Source: Saccharicrinis sp965230625 (GTDB lineage Bacteria > Bacteroidota > Bacteroidia > Bacteroidales > Marinilabiliaceae). Taken from it: DNA of 64,000 bases. The translations under genes and the position numbers were made by a program. Numbering within the stretch: position 1 is the stretch's first letter; the number at the start of each line of letters is the position of its first letter. The DNA is taken from contig CBDDLL010000001.1 of NCBI GenBank assembly GCA_965230625.1, positions 1,054,001 through 1,118,000 of the forward strand, written 5' to 3'. The notes beneath the pieces were generated by a model. That model searched no databases, was not told the origin of the DNA, and saw nothing but the letters and a program-made list of their open reading frames with translations. Of the stretch, positions 9,457 through 17,098 are shown piece after piece.

Positions 9457-10275
9457 ATGTTAGAACAATACAAAGAAGTTGTTGAACAAGCTTGGGAAAA
9501 CAGGGATCTTTTAAGTAAGGCAGAAACTCAAGACGTTATCCGCGAACTAATGGAAATGTTGGATAAAGGTAAAATAAGAGTTGCTGAACCCAATGGAGAT
9601 GATTGGAAAGTAAACGAATGGGTTAAAAAAGCCGTAATCCTTTATTTTCCAATTCAAAAAATGGAAACCATTGAAGCTGGTCCAATGGAATTTCATGATA
9701 AAATGGCACTTAAAAAGAATTATGCCGAGTTAGGTATCAGGGTTGTTCCGCATGCTGTTGCTCGCTACGGTGCTTATATTTCAAGTGGTGTTGTTTTAAT
9801 GCCTTCATATGTTAATATTGGCGCATATGTAGATGGAGGAACAATGGTAGATACATGGGCAACAGTTGGAAGTTGTGCTCAAATAGGTAAAAATGTTCAC
9901 TTAAGTGGAGGTGTTGGTATTGGAGGTGTTTTAGAACCAATACAGGCTGCTCCGGTAATTATTGAGGATGATGCATTTATTGGTTCTCGTTGTATTGTTG
10001 TTGAAGGTTGCAGAGTTGGAAAAGAGGCTGTATTAGGAGCAAATGTTGTTTTAACTGGTTCAACAAAAATAATTGATGTTACTGGTGATGAGCCTGTTGA
10101 GTATAAGGGTTATGTTCCACCACGTTCGGTTGTAATTCCAGGAAGTTATACTAAAAAATTCCCTGCTGGAGATTATCAAGTACCGGCTGCTTTAATTATT
10201 GGACAACGTAAGGAATCTACAGATAAAAAGACATCGTTAAATGATGCTTTACGAGAAAATAATGTAGCTGTTTAA
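9457..10275 (+). CDS. dapD: 2,3,4,5-tetrahydropyridine-2,6-dicarboxylate N-succinyltransferase
   Basis: This 272-residue protein has the full DapD layout: a helical N-terminal domain (about 1-100), a left-handed beta-helix of hexapeptide repeats (about 105-225, for example VNIGAYVDGGTMVDTWATVG and AQIGKNVHLSGGVGIG) and a short C-terminal extension ending in PAALIIGQRKEST. It transfers succinyl from succinyl-CoA to tetrahydrodipicolinate in the succinylase branch of diaminopimelate and lysine synthesis. The enzyme is cytoplasmic and works as a trimer. Its length matches the family. It has its own promoter, and the next gene starts about 80 bases later beyond an inverted repeat. Very secure. 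Confidence 0.97.
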   Translation: MLEQYKEVVEQAWENRDLLSKAETQDVIRELMEMLDKGKIRVAEPNGDDWKVNEWVKKAVILYFPIQKMETIEAGPMEFHDKMALKKNYAELGIRVVPHAVARYGAYISSGVVLMPSYVNIGAYVDGGTMVDTWATVGSCAQIGKNVHLSGGVGIGGVLEPIQAAPVIIEDDAFIGSRCIVVEGCRVGKEAVLGANVVLTGSTKIIDVTGDEPVEYKGYVPPRSVVIPGSYTKKFPAGDYQVPAALIIGQRKESTDKKTSLNDALRENNVAV

Positions 10276-10299
10276 ATAGTAAATTGGTCATTGGAAATT

Positions 10300-10335
10300 A
10301 GTCATTGGTTAACTTTGCACTAATAACCAATGACT
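10300..10335. repeat. Perfect 12-bp inverted repeat between dapD and the tsaC-type gene
   Basis: AGTCATTGGTTA (10300-10311) is repeated inverted as TAACCAATGACT (10324-10335) around a 12-base spacer. A related direct copy, GGTCATTGG, lies just upstream at about 10286-10294. The first arm runs into TAACTTTG (10310-10317), which fits a -7 box for the next gene, so the hairpin may overlap a promoter. There is no T-run, so it is not a classical terminator. Confidence 0.6.
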
Positions 10336-10356
10336 ACAAATTAATAACTATTTTGT

Positions 10357-10920
10357 ATGATTGATGATATTAAAAAGGCAATTGAGGTTCTTCAAAACGG
10401 AGGATTAATTCTTTATCCAACAGATACTATTTGGGGAATAGGGTGTGATGCTACAAACGAAGAAGCTGTTAGAAAGGTTTATAAGCTAAAGCAACGAGAG
10501 GATTCAAAGAGTATGTTGGTATTATTGGATAATGTGGCGAAGCTTAATTCATATATAAGTGAAGTACCTGATATGGCCTGGGATTTAATTGACCTAAGTA
10601 CTAAACCTATTACTATCATTTATCCTAACGCGAAAAATTTAGCCAATAATTTAATAGCCGAAGATAAAAGTATTGGTATTCGTGTTACCAATGAAGAGTT
10701 TTCTAAGCAATTGTGTATGAGGTTTAAAAAACCTATTGTTTCTACTTCAGCAAATATTAGTGGTGAATCTTCTCCTATGCATTTTGGAGAAATATCAGAT
10801 AAAATTAAAGATGGAGTTGATTATATTGTAAATTTCAGACAATCGGAAACAGAAAATCCAGCACCATCCAGTATTGTTAAACTTGAAGTTGATGGTCAGG
10901 TACAAATTATAAGAGAGTAA
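10357..10920 (+). CDS. L-threonylcarbamoyladenylate synthase (TsaC/YrdC type)
   Basis: The 187-residue protein is a single YrdC-type domain. It shows the N-terminal ILYPTDTIWGIGCDA substrate-binding segment, KLKQREDSKSM with the KxR...SK motif, and the later KPIVSTSANISGE segment. It makes threonylcarbamoyl-AMP from threonine, bicarbonate and ATP for the t6A37 modification of ANN-decoding tRNAs. The length fits the short TsaC form without the extra C-terminal Sua5 domain. It is followed after four bases by a thioesterase-like gene, so the two are probably co-transcribed. Confidence 0.92.
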   Translation: MIDDIKKAIEVLQNGGLILYPTDTIWGIGCDATNEEAVRKVYKLKQREDSKSMLVLLDNVAKLNSYISEVPDMAWDLIDLSTKPITIIYPNAKNLANNLIAEDKSIGIRVTNEEFSKQLCMRFKKPIVSTSANISGESSPMHFGEISDKIKDGVDYIVNFRQSETENPAPSSIVKLEVDGQVQIIRE

Positions 10921-10924
10921 TTTT

Positions 10925-11350
10925 ATGCAAGAAGAGAATATCCAATTTAATCATCAGGAATCTATTCAAATAAGATTTAACGATATTGATGGATTAGGAC
11001 ATGTTAATAATACAACACTTCAGGAGTATTTTGATTTAGGAAGATTAGGGTATTTTAATACTGTATTTGGTGATATTAACTGGAACGAATTTGGTGCAAT
11101 TGTAGCTTCAATTAAAACCGATTTTATGGCACCTGTATTTCTATATGAATCACTATTGGTGAAGACAAAGATTACATTAGTGGGCAATAAAAGTATGCAG
11201 CTAATTCAACATTTGGTTGATGATAAGGAAAATTTAAAAGCAACTTGTTTATCAGTAATGGTTGGATTTGATCCAACAACACAAACGTCCGTTGTTATCC
11301 CAAAAGAATGGAGAAAGGCGATTGGTAAATTGGAAAATAGATCTTTTTAA
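10925..11350 (+). CDS. Acyl-CoA thioesterase, hotdog fold (4HBT type)
   Basis: The 141-residue single-domain protein has the hotdog signature IRFNDIDGLGHVNNTTLQEYF, where the Asp and the HVNN segment correspond to the 4-hydroxybenzoyl-CoA thioesterase active-site region. The usual VASIKTDFMAPVFLYESL strand follows. It probably hydrolyses acyl-CoA thioesters in the cytoplasm; the natural substrate cannot be told. It is tightly coupled to the tsaC-type gene (four-base gap), an arrangement that is convenient rather than functionally telling. Confidence 0.85.
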   Translation: MQEENIQFNHQESIQIRFNDIDGLGHVNNTTLQEYFDLGRLGYFNTVFGDINWNEFGAIVASIKTDFMAPVFLYESLLVKTKITLVGNKSMQLIQHLVDDKENLKATCLSVMVGFDPTTQTSVVIPKEWRKAIGKLENRSF

Positions 11351-11362
11351 TAACCCGTAGAA

Positions 11363-11395
11363 GTCGATTTAAAAAGGTAAATTCTTTAAATCGAC
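11363..11395. terminator. Hairpin at a convergent gene junction, overlapping a stop codon
   Basis: GTCGATTTAAA (11363-11373) is perfectly repeated inverted as TTTAAATCGAC (11385-11395) with an 11-base loop. It covers the last codons and the stop (11369-11371) of the minus-strand dehydratase and lies 12 bases after the thioesterase stop. A run of T is lacking on either strand, so the termination role is inferred from position. Confidence 0.55.
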
Positions 11396-12313
11396 GTTTC
11401 CACCACTTAAAATCACTCCTATTTTTTTGTCTTTAAATTCTTCCTTATATTCTAAAATAACAGCCAATGGAACAGCTGCAGATGGCTCTACAATAATTTT
11501 CATTCTTTCCCAAATCATTCTCATTGCTCTTATAATGGTGTTATCAGAAACAGTAAAAATGTTATCTACATTTTTTATGATAATTTCAAAGTTGAGTGTA
11601 CCTAATGATGTTAATAACCCATCTGCAATAGTATTAGGATTAGTCATGGGCATTCGCTGTTTATTTTTAAACGATCGATAAGCATCATCTGCACCTTTAG
11701 GTTCTGCACCAATTACTTGGATGTCTGGATTCAGATACTTCGCTGTTATTGAAGTTCCACTTAAAAGTCCACCACCTCCTACAGGTGTTATAATGGTATC
11801 CAATTCATTTTGTTGTTGCAGAAATTCAAGGGCACAAGTTCCTTGACCAGCAATTATTTCTTTTTGATTATATGGATGAACCATTACAGCACCAGACTCA
11901 TCTAATATGATATCCAATTTTTCTTCACGAGATTGTAAAGAAGGTTCACAAAAGGTAATTACACCACTATAACTACCAACGGCTTTCTTTTTAATCTCGG
12001 GAGAATTTTTGGGCATTACTATATATGCATGTGTTTGTCGCAATCTTGCTGCTAATGCTAAAGCGGCAGCATGATTGCCAGAAGAGTGAGTAGCAACACC
12101 ATGAGAAACTTGTTCATCACTTAAAGAAAATACAGCATTGCATGCACCTCTGAACTTAAAAGCTCCTGCTTTTTGAAAATTCTCGCATTTAAAATAGATC
12201 TCACAACCTGCAATGCGATTAATTCCCTTGCTTGTTAAAACAGGAGTAAAATGAATGTGTGGCTCTATGCGTACATAAGCTTCTTCAATATCTGAGAAAG
12301 TAGGTAAGTTCAT
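11369..12313 (-). CDS. PLP-dependent threonine/serine dehydratase-like enzyme
   Basis: The 314-residue fold-type II PLP enzyme has the cofactor lysine in AGAFKFRGACNA (about residue 53), the substrate loop HSSGNHAAALA and the phosphate-binding TPVGGGGLLSGTS. It lacks the C-terminal ACT domain of biosynthetic IlvA, so it should not be feedback-inhibited by isoleucine. Length and motifs fit catabolic threonine dehydratase (TdcB), serine racemase or threo-3-hydroxyaspartate ammonia-lyase. Sequence alone does not decide between these. It is a single gene, convergent with the thioesterase. Confidence 0.88.
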   Translation of the reverse strand: MNLPTFSDIEEAYVRIEPHIHFTPVLTSKGINRIAGCEIYFKCENFQKAGAFKFRGACNAVFSLSDEQVSHGVATHSSGNHAAALALAARLRQTHAYIVMPKNSPEIKKKAVGSYSGVITFCEPSLQSREEKLDIILDESGAVMVHPYNQKEIIAGQGTCALEFLQQQNELDTIITPVGGGGLLSGTSITAKYLNPDIQVIGAEPKGADDAYRSFKNKQRMPMTNPNTIADGLLTSLGTLNFEIIIKNVDNIFTVSDNTIIRAMRMIWERMKIIVEPSAAVPLAVILEYKEEFKDKKIGVILSGGNVDLKNLPF

Positions 12314-12333
12314 TGTTATTAAATAAAATAATA

Positions 12334-12371
12334 AACCCCGACTAAGATATTATATATTTTTAATCGGGGTT
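12334..12371 (-). terminator. Terminator downstream of hppA
   Basis: AACCCCGA (12334-12341) pairs with TCGGGGTT (12364-12371). On the minus strand the stem is followed by TTATTATTTTATT. It lies 43 bases past the hppA stop and just before the dehydratase gene. Confidence 0.8.
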
Positions 12372-12413
12372 AATTTATAAAGTGTTATAATAGGAAATTT
12401 TCCTATTTAATTA

Positions 12414-14696
12414 TTAAAAAATAGCAAATGCTACCGTGAGTCCCGACATCACTACGCTTACCATTGTCATTAATTTAATAAGAATATTTAGCGAAGGACC
12501 AGAAGTGTCTTTAAACGGATCTCCTACAGTGTCTCCTACAACTCCTGCTTTATGCGCCTCACTGCCTTTACCACCAAAGTTTCCTTTTTCGATATATTTT
12601 TTCGCATTATCCCATGCACCACCTGCATTGTTTAAAAATATAGCCAGAGTAAATCCGGTTGTAAGTCCACCCATTAATAGCCCAATAACGCCTGCAACAC
12701 CAAATACAATTCCAATAACAATAGGAACAATGATAGCTAACAATGATGGCAATAACATTTCGCGTTGAGCTCCTTTGGTTGAAATAGCTACGCATTTAGC
12801 ATATTCAGGAGTACCAGTTCCTTCAAGTATTCCTGGTATTTCTTTAAACTGACGACGAACTTCATCCACCATTGAACCAGCAGCACGTCCAACTGCTTTC
12901 ATTGTCATAGCGCAGAAAACAAATGCCATCATAGCACCAATAAATAATCCGGCTAATAACATTGGGTTGAAAAGTGATAAATCATAGAATGTAGAAAAAT
13001 CTTTTAACGTAGCTTCTGATATAACAACTGCTTTAACACCTTCTGCTACCTCTGTAGATGAATTTAATACAAATTGAACGGAGTTTTGAACGATGGTTTC
13101 TCCTTCAACTAAAGCTCTTTTTAACCATATTTTTACTTCTTCCATGTAAGCTGCCATTAAGGCCATTGCAGTTAAAGCAGCAGAACCAATGGCAAAACCT
13201 TTACCTGTAGCAGCAGTTGTGTTACCAAGCATATCAAGAGCATCGGTTCTTTCTCTTACTTCAGCAGGCAATTCACTCATTTCAGCATTACCTCCAGCAT
13301 TATCTGCAATAGGACCAAAAGCATCTGTTGCTAATGTAATTCCTAAAGTTGAAAGCATGCCAACAGCAGCAAATCCAATTCCGTAAACTCCCTCGGCAAA
13401 ATTGCTAAAACCACCAGCAAATCCAAAAGCAGCAATAATACCTGCTACTATGGTTACAACGGGAATCCAGGTAGAATACATACCTACAGCTACACCATCA
13501 ATAATTGTAGTTGCAGGACCCTGTTGTGCTTGTTTAGAAATACCTTGTGTAGGTTTATAACCATCAGATGTATAGTATTCCGTAGCTTGACCAATAATAA
13601 CACCAGCGATAAGACCAGCAACAACAGAACCAAAAATACCCCATGTAATCCAATCCATTGCAGCCATTCCTGCAATTGCGGCTAATATTAATAAAGAACT
13701 GCCTCCAGTACCAATTAGTAATGAGTTTAAAAGGCTTTTTGCTGAAGCATCTTCTTTAGTACGCACCATGAAAATACCAATAATAGAAAGGATAATACCA
13801 ATTGCAGCTACAATCATAGGGGCAATAACTTTTGCCGACATATCATCACCATTACTAACAGTTAATGCAGCACCTAATGCAGCAGTCGCTAAAATAGATC
13901 CGCAATATGATTCATAAAGGTCAGCTCCCATACCAGCAACATCTCCTACATTGTCACCTACGTTATCTGCAATTGTTGCAGGATTTCTTGGGTCATCCTC
14001 AGGAATACCGGCTTCAACTTTACCAACAAGATCAGCACCAACATCGGCAGCTTTAGTATATATACCACCCCCAACACGTGCAAATAGCGCCTGTGTAGAA
14101 GCACCCATACCAAAGGTTAACATAGTAGCTGTAACTTCCATTAATTTTTGCGACTCATCCATACCTGCATGAACTAAGTCTAATCCTAAGAATGGTAAAC
14201 CATTAGCCATGTTTTCGGCAGTGTAAACTACTTTTGTTAAAAACAAGTACCATAATGAGATATCTAACAGACCAAAACCAACTACAACTAAACCCATTAC
14301 AGCACCACTTCTAAAAGCAACTTTTAATCCTTTATTTAACGATTCAGAGGCTCCGTGAGCAGTACGTGCAGAAGCAAATGTGGCAGTTTTCATTCCTAAG
14401 AAACCACAAAGACCTGAGAAAAAACCTCCTGTTAAAAATGCAATAGGGACAAATGGATTTTGAACTCCCATATACGCAAGTATGGTAAGAATTACCAATA
14501 ATACAATGAAAACAATTCCTACAACTTTGTATTGTCTGGAAAGATAAGCCATTGCTCCATCTCTAACATGTTGAGCAATCTCTTTCATCTTATCCGTTCC
14601 TTCGGAACTTTTCATCATGCTCTTAAAAAAAAGCCATGCAAACACCAGGGCCACAATAGATGCGACTGGTATGATCCAAAATAATTGAGTCATCAT
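12414..14696 (-). CDS. hppA: Membrane-bound cation-pumping pyrophosphatase (K+-dependent type)
   Basis: The 760-residue protein has about 16 transmembrane helices and the pyrophosphate-binding loops DVGADLVGKVEAGIPEDDP and NPATIADNVGDNVGD, plus the second acidic cluster AFGPIADNAGGNAEMSELP. It hydrolyses PPi to pump H+ or Na+ out of the cytoplasm. In GNTTAATGKG an alanine fills the place where K+-independent enzymes have lysine, so this should be a K+-dependent enzyme; most Na+-pumping members belong to that group. Full length, single gene, divergent from the Ter locus by 412 bases. Whether the ion is Na+ or H+ is inferred, not shown. Confidence 0.96.
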   Translation of the reverse strand: MMTQLFWIIPVASIVALVFAWLFFKSMMKSSEGTDKMKEIAQHVRDGAMAYLSRQYKVVGIVFIVLLVILTILAYMGVQNPFVPIAFLTGGFFSGLCGFLGMKTATFASARTAHGASESLNKGLKVAFRSGAVMGLVVVGFGLLDISLWYLFLTKVVYTAENMANGLPFLGLDLVHAGMDESQKLMEVTATMLTFGMGASTQALFARVGGGIYTKAADVGADLVGKVEAGIPEDDPRNPATIADNVGDNVGDVAGMGADLYESYCGSILATAALGAALTVSNGDDMSAKVIAPMIVAAIGIILSIIGIFMVRTKEDASAKSLLNSLLIGTGGSSLLILAAIAGMAAMDWITWGIFGSVVAGLIAGVIIGQATEYYTSDGYKPTQGISKQAQQGPATTIIDGVAVGMYSTWIPVVTIVAGIIAAFGFAGGFSNFAEGVYGIGFAAVGMLSTLGITLATDAFGPIADNAGGNAEMSELPAEVRERTDALDMLGNTTAATGKGFAIGSAALTAMALMAAYMEEVKIWLKRALVEGETIVQNSVQFVLNSSTEVAEGVKAVVISEATLKDFSTFYDLSLFNPMLLAGLFIGAMMAFVFCAMTMKAVGRAAGSMVDEVRRQFKEIPGILEGTGTPEYAKCVAISTKGAQREMLLPSLLAIIVPIVIGIVFGVAGVIGLLMGGLTTGFTLAIFLNNAGGAWDNAKKYIEKGNFGGKGSEAHKAGVVGDTVGDPFKDTSGPSLNILIKLMTMVSVVMSGLTVAFAIF

Positions 14697-15108
14697 AATA
14701 ACAATAGATTTAATTTGATTTTGATTTATATGAGTGAATTTATGTAATTACTCAACTTTTAACAACTTTTATATAATAAGTTGATATTAAAACCAAATGA
14801 ATAGCTCACTTTTGAGCTTTCAAAGCTGATATAGGGACAAAAAGACATCTATTTAACATTAATTTGTAGATGTATTTTATACGAGAACCAATATAATAAA
14901 AATTAAGCATCATTAAACCTATGGATTTAATTATTAATAGTGATAGGATGAAAATCTTGTAAGAATCCATTATCTGAAAAGCAGCTATAATCTATACAAT
15001 GAAGGTAAGTATCCGGTACAAAATTGTATTATCGACAAAAAATTACTTAATTAGGCGATTGTTTTAATAAAGAATATTTTACTCAAACTAACAATTAAAT
15101 TATTAACT
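14697..15108. promoter_or_regulatory. Divergent regulatory region between hppA and the first terD
   Basis: This 412-base AT-rich region must hold promoters for hppA (minus) and the plus arm of the Ter locus. It contains two small hairpins: AGCTCA/TGAGCT at 14803-14818 with a four-base loop, and ACATCTA/TAGATGT at 14845-14873. I do not find a good TAnnTTTG box on either strand, which may mean an alternative sigma factor (for example an ECF type) drives the stress locus. That is only an inference. Confidence 0.45.
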
Positions 15109-15672
15109 ATGGCAATTAATTTATCAAAAGGAGAAAGAGTTTCATTAGCAAAAGGTTTAAAAAACATTAGTGTAGGTTTAGGCTGGGATCCAAATGAAGG
15201 CACAGGGGCTGAATTTGATTTAGATGCGTCAGCGTTTATGGTTAATGAAAACGGAAAGATTCCTGAAGATGAGTTTTTCGTGTTTTATAACAACAAATAT
15301 TCACCGGATGGCGCTGTAGAAGGTGCTGATGATGACCAAACAGGAGGTAACTCTGATGGTGGAGACGATGAGGAAATCAAGATTGACTTATCGAAAGTAG
15401 ATTCAAGAATTAAAGAGATAGTAGTTGTTGTTACAATTCATGATGCTAACCAAAGAGGACAAAACTTTGGGCAAGTAAGAAATTCATACATACGTGTTGT
15501 TGATGAAGCAACTAACGAAGAGCTGATGAAGTATGAACTTGATGAGGATTATTCAATAGAAACATCTATCGAATTTGGTAGGATATATAGAAGAGGGGAT
15601 GAATGGAAATTTGAAGCCATGGGCAAAGGTTATAAAGAAGAAATTGCATACTTTCTAAATAAATACAATTAA
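15109..15672 (+). CDS. TerD-family Ca2+-binding stress protein
   Basis: The 187-residue protein begins MAINLSKGERVSL, the standard TerD N terminus. It carries the Ca2+-coordinating core GLGWDPNEGTGAEFDLDASAF, an acidic loop (DDQTGGNSDGGDDEEIKIDL), and the VVVTIHDANQRGQNFGQV and YEL..DYSIETSIEFGRIYR strands. TerD proteins are beta-sandwiches that bind two Ca2+ ions and are induced by tellurite, phage and envelope stress. It opens the plus-strand arm of the locus, with 28 bases to the next TerD-like gene. Family assignment is secure; its biochemical job is unknown for the family generally. Confidence 0.95.
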   Translation: MAINLSKGERVSLAKGLKNISVGLGWDPNEGTGAEFDLDASAFMVNENGKIPEDEFFVFYNNKYSPDGAVEGADDDQTGGNSDGGDDEEIKIDLSKVDSRIKEIVVVVTIHDANQRGQNFGQVRNSYIRVVDEATNEELMKYELDEDYSIETSIEFGRIYRRGDEWKFEAMGKGYKEEIAYFLNKYN

Positions 15673-15700
15673 TAATTTTCACTTATTCAAATCTAATACC

Positions 15701-16366
15701 ATGGCAATCAATTTAACCAAAGGTCAAAAAATTAACTTACAAAAAGATAACGGAGAAAAACTAGAAAAGTTCTGTGTAGAAGTAAGTTGGGGAGCAATTG
15801 AAACAGAAAAAAAAGGTTTACTCTGGACAACAAAAAAGGTGGAGGATGTAGATCTTGATCTTAGTTGTGTTCTTTTAAACGAAAAAGGAGAATGGAAGGA
15901 TCATGTTTACTCTCCAGAGTATAATGGATTCTTAAAAAGAGAAAATTTTCCTTTAGGCAAGCTTACTACTCAGGATTATGCGTTAACTCATAGTGGAGAT
16001 GACCTTGGAAAAGGCGGAGGTAATGATTTTAGAGAAGTTATTACTGTAGATTTAACAAAAGTGGATAAAGAAATTGATAAGATGTTCTTCTTCTTGAACA
16101 TTTATCTAAACAGAGGTCAAAATTTTGATTTCTCGCAGATTCCATTTGCTAAAATTAGTATGTTTGAAGGTACTCCTAATAAGGTTCAAAAAGAACATTT
16201 AAAATTTGATGTTGTTACTGATGAATCTTATAAGAATAAAAGAGCCCTTATAATGGGTAAACTTTATAAAAGAAATGATGAATGGAAATTTGATGCTATA
16301 GGTGATGCAACAGATGACCAATTATTTTTAAATACCATTAGCCGAATTTTAAAATCATATAACTAA
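15701..16366 (+). CDS. Divergent TerD-domain protein with degraded Ca2+ site
   Basis: The 221-residue protein keeps the TerD start (MAINLTKGQKINL) and end (GKLYKRNDEWKFDAIGDA). The N-terminal Ca2+ site is rewritten: GLGWD becomes VEVSWGAIETEKKGLLW, and FDLDASA becomes VDLDLSCVLL. It is longer than its neighbours because of an insertion around residues 30-45 and an extended middle (about 80-105). It is probably a structural partner or a differently tuned paralogue. It follows the canonical TerD gene by 28 bases and is itself followed by a strong terminator. Confidence 0.88.
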   Translation: MAINLTKGQKINLQKDNGEKLEKFCVEVSWGAIETEKKGLLWTTKKVEDVDLDLSCVLLNEKGEWKDHVYSPEYNGFLKRENFPLGKLTTQDYALTHSGDDLGKGGGNDFREVITVDLTKVDKEIDKMFFFLNIYLNRGQNFDFSQIPFAKISMFEGTPNKVQKEHLKFDVVTDESYKNKRALIMGKLYKRNDEWKFDAIGDATDDQLFLNTISRILKSYN

Positions 16367-16371
16367 TTAAT

Positions 16372-16407
16372 AAAAAGACAATGCTTACTCATTAGCATTG
16401 TCTTTTT
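16372..16407 (+). terminator. Strong terminator inside the plus-strand Ter arm
   Basis: AAAAAGACAATGCT (16372-16385) pairs perfectly with AGCATTGTCTTTTT (16394-16407) around an eight-base loop, ending in a T-run. It separates the two TerD genes from the vWA/phosphatase/kinase genes. These are therefore either a second transcription unit or expressed at a lower level by read-through. Confidence 0.9.
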
Positions 16408-16445
16408 AGTTTTCGAATAATTGGTTAATAAATAATTCTATAATT

Positions 16446-17081
16446 ATGAGAAGACTTCCTGTATATCTGTTATTAGATACATCCGGATCAATGAAAGGAG
16501 AACCTATTCAAGCAGTGAATGTAGGTCTTCAATCTCTAATTTCCTCACTTCGTAAAGATCCGCACGCAATTGATTCTGTTCATGTTAGTGTTGTAACTTT
16601 TGATAGAGAAGTGAAAGAGTTTCTTCCATTAACTGAATTGGCAGATATTCAATTGACTGAAGTAACATGCCCGGAGTCGGGACCAACTCATTTAGGAGAA
16701 GCATTGGAATTTTTGTTTAAAAAGGTTGAAAAAGAAGTAATTGTAACCAGTAAAGAACAAAAAGGAGATTGGATGCCTTTGTTATTTATTATGACAGACG
16801 GTAAACCGTCAGATCTTCAAAAGTTCAGGTTGATGGCTGCAAAAATAAAACATATGCCCTTTGGAAATGTAATTGCTTGCGGTGCAGGGCCTAAAGCCAA
16901 AGAGGAGTATTTGAGGCAACTTACAAGTAATGTGGCAATGTTAGATACAATGGATAGTGCTTCGTTTCAGGCTTATTTTAAATGGGTATCAGACGTTGTA
17001 AATCAGGGAAGCAAAAGTGCAGGCATTTCTGATAATTTAGAACTACCTCCAACTCCTGATGAAATTAATATTGTTATTTAA
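16446..17081 (+). CDS. TerY-type von Willebrand factor A protein
   Basis: This 211-residue protein is a single cytoplasmic vWA domain. The metal-ion-dependent adhesion site is complete: DTSGSMKGEPI (DxSxS), the threonine in GPTHLGEAL, and the aspartate in FIMTDGKPSD. Such TerY proteins form, with a PP2C phosphatase and a kinase, the TerY-P triad described for Ter systems, and probably scaffold a metal-dependent complex. The C-terminal tail is acidic and proline-rich (ELPPTPDE). The next vWA gene starts 17 bases later and is an obvious paralogue (both begin MRKLP or MRRLP). Confidence 0.93.
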   Translation: MRRLPVYLLLDTSGSMKGEPIQAVNVGLQSLISSLRKDPHAIDSVHVSVVTFDREVKEFLPLTELADIQLTEVTCPESGPTHLGEALEFLFKKVEKEVIVTSKEQKGDWMPLLFIMTDGKPSDLQKFRLMAAKIKHMPFGNVIACGAGPKAKEEYLRQLTSNVAMLDTMDSASFQAYFKWVSDVVNQGSKSAGISDNLELPPTPDEINIVI

Positions 17082-17098
17082 TCTTAACCTATTGAATT

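Noticed and set aside
12436..14172. Several plus-strand and minus-strand frames of 60-110 codons inside hppA
   Set aside because: They are shadows of a highly biased membrane-protein sequence; all lie within the coding region and show no independent features.
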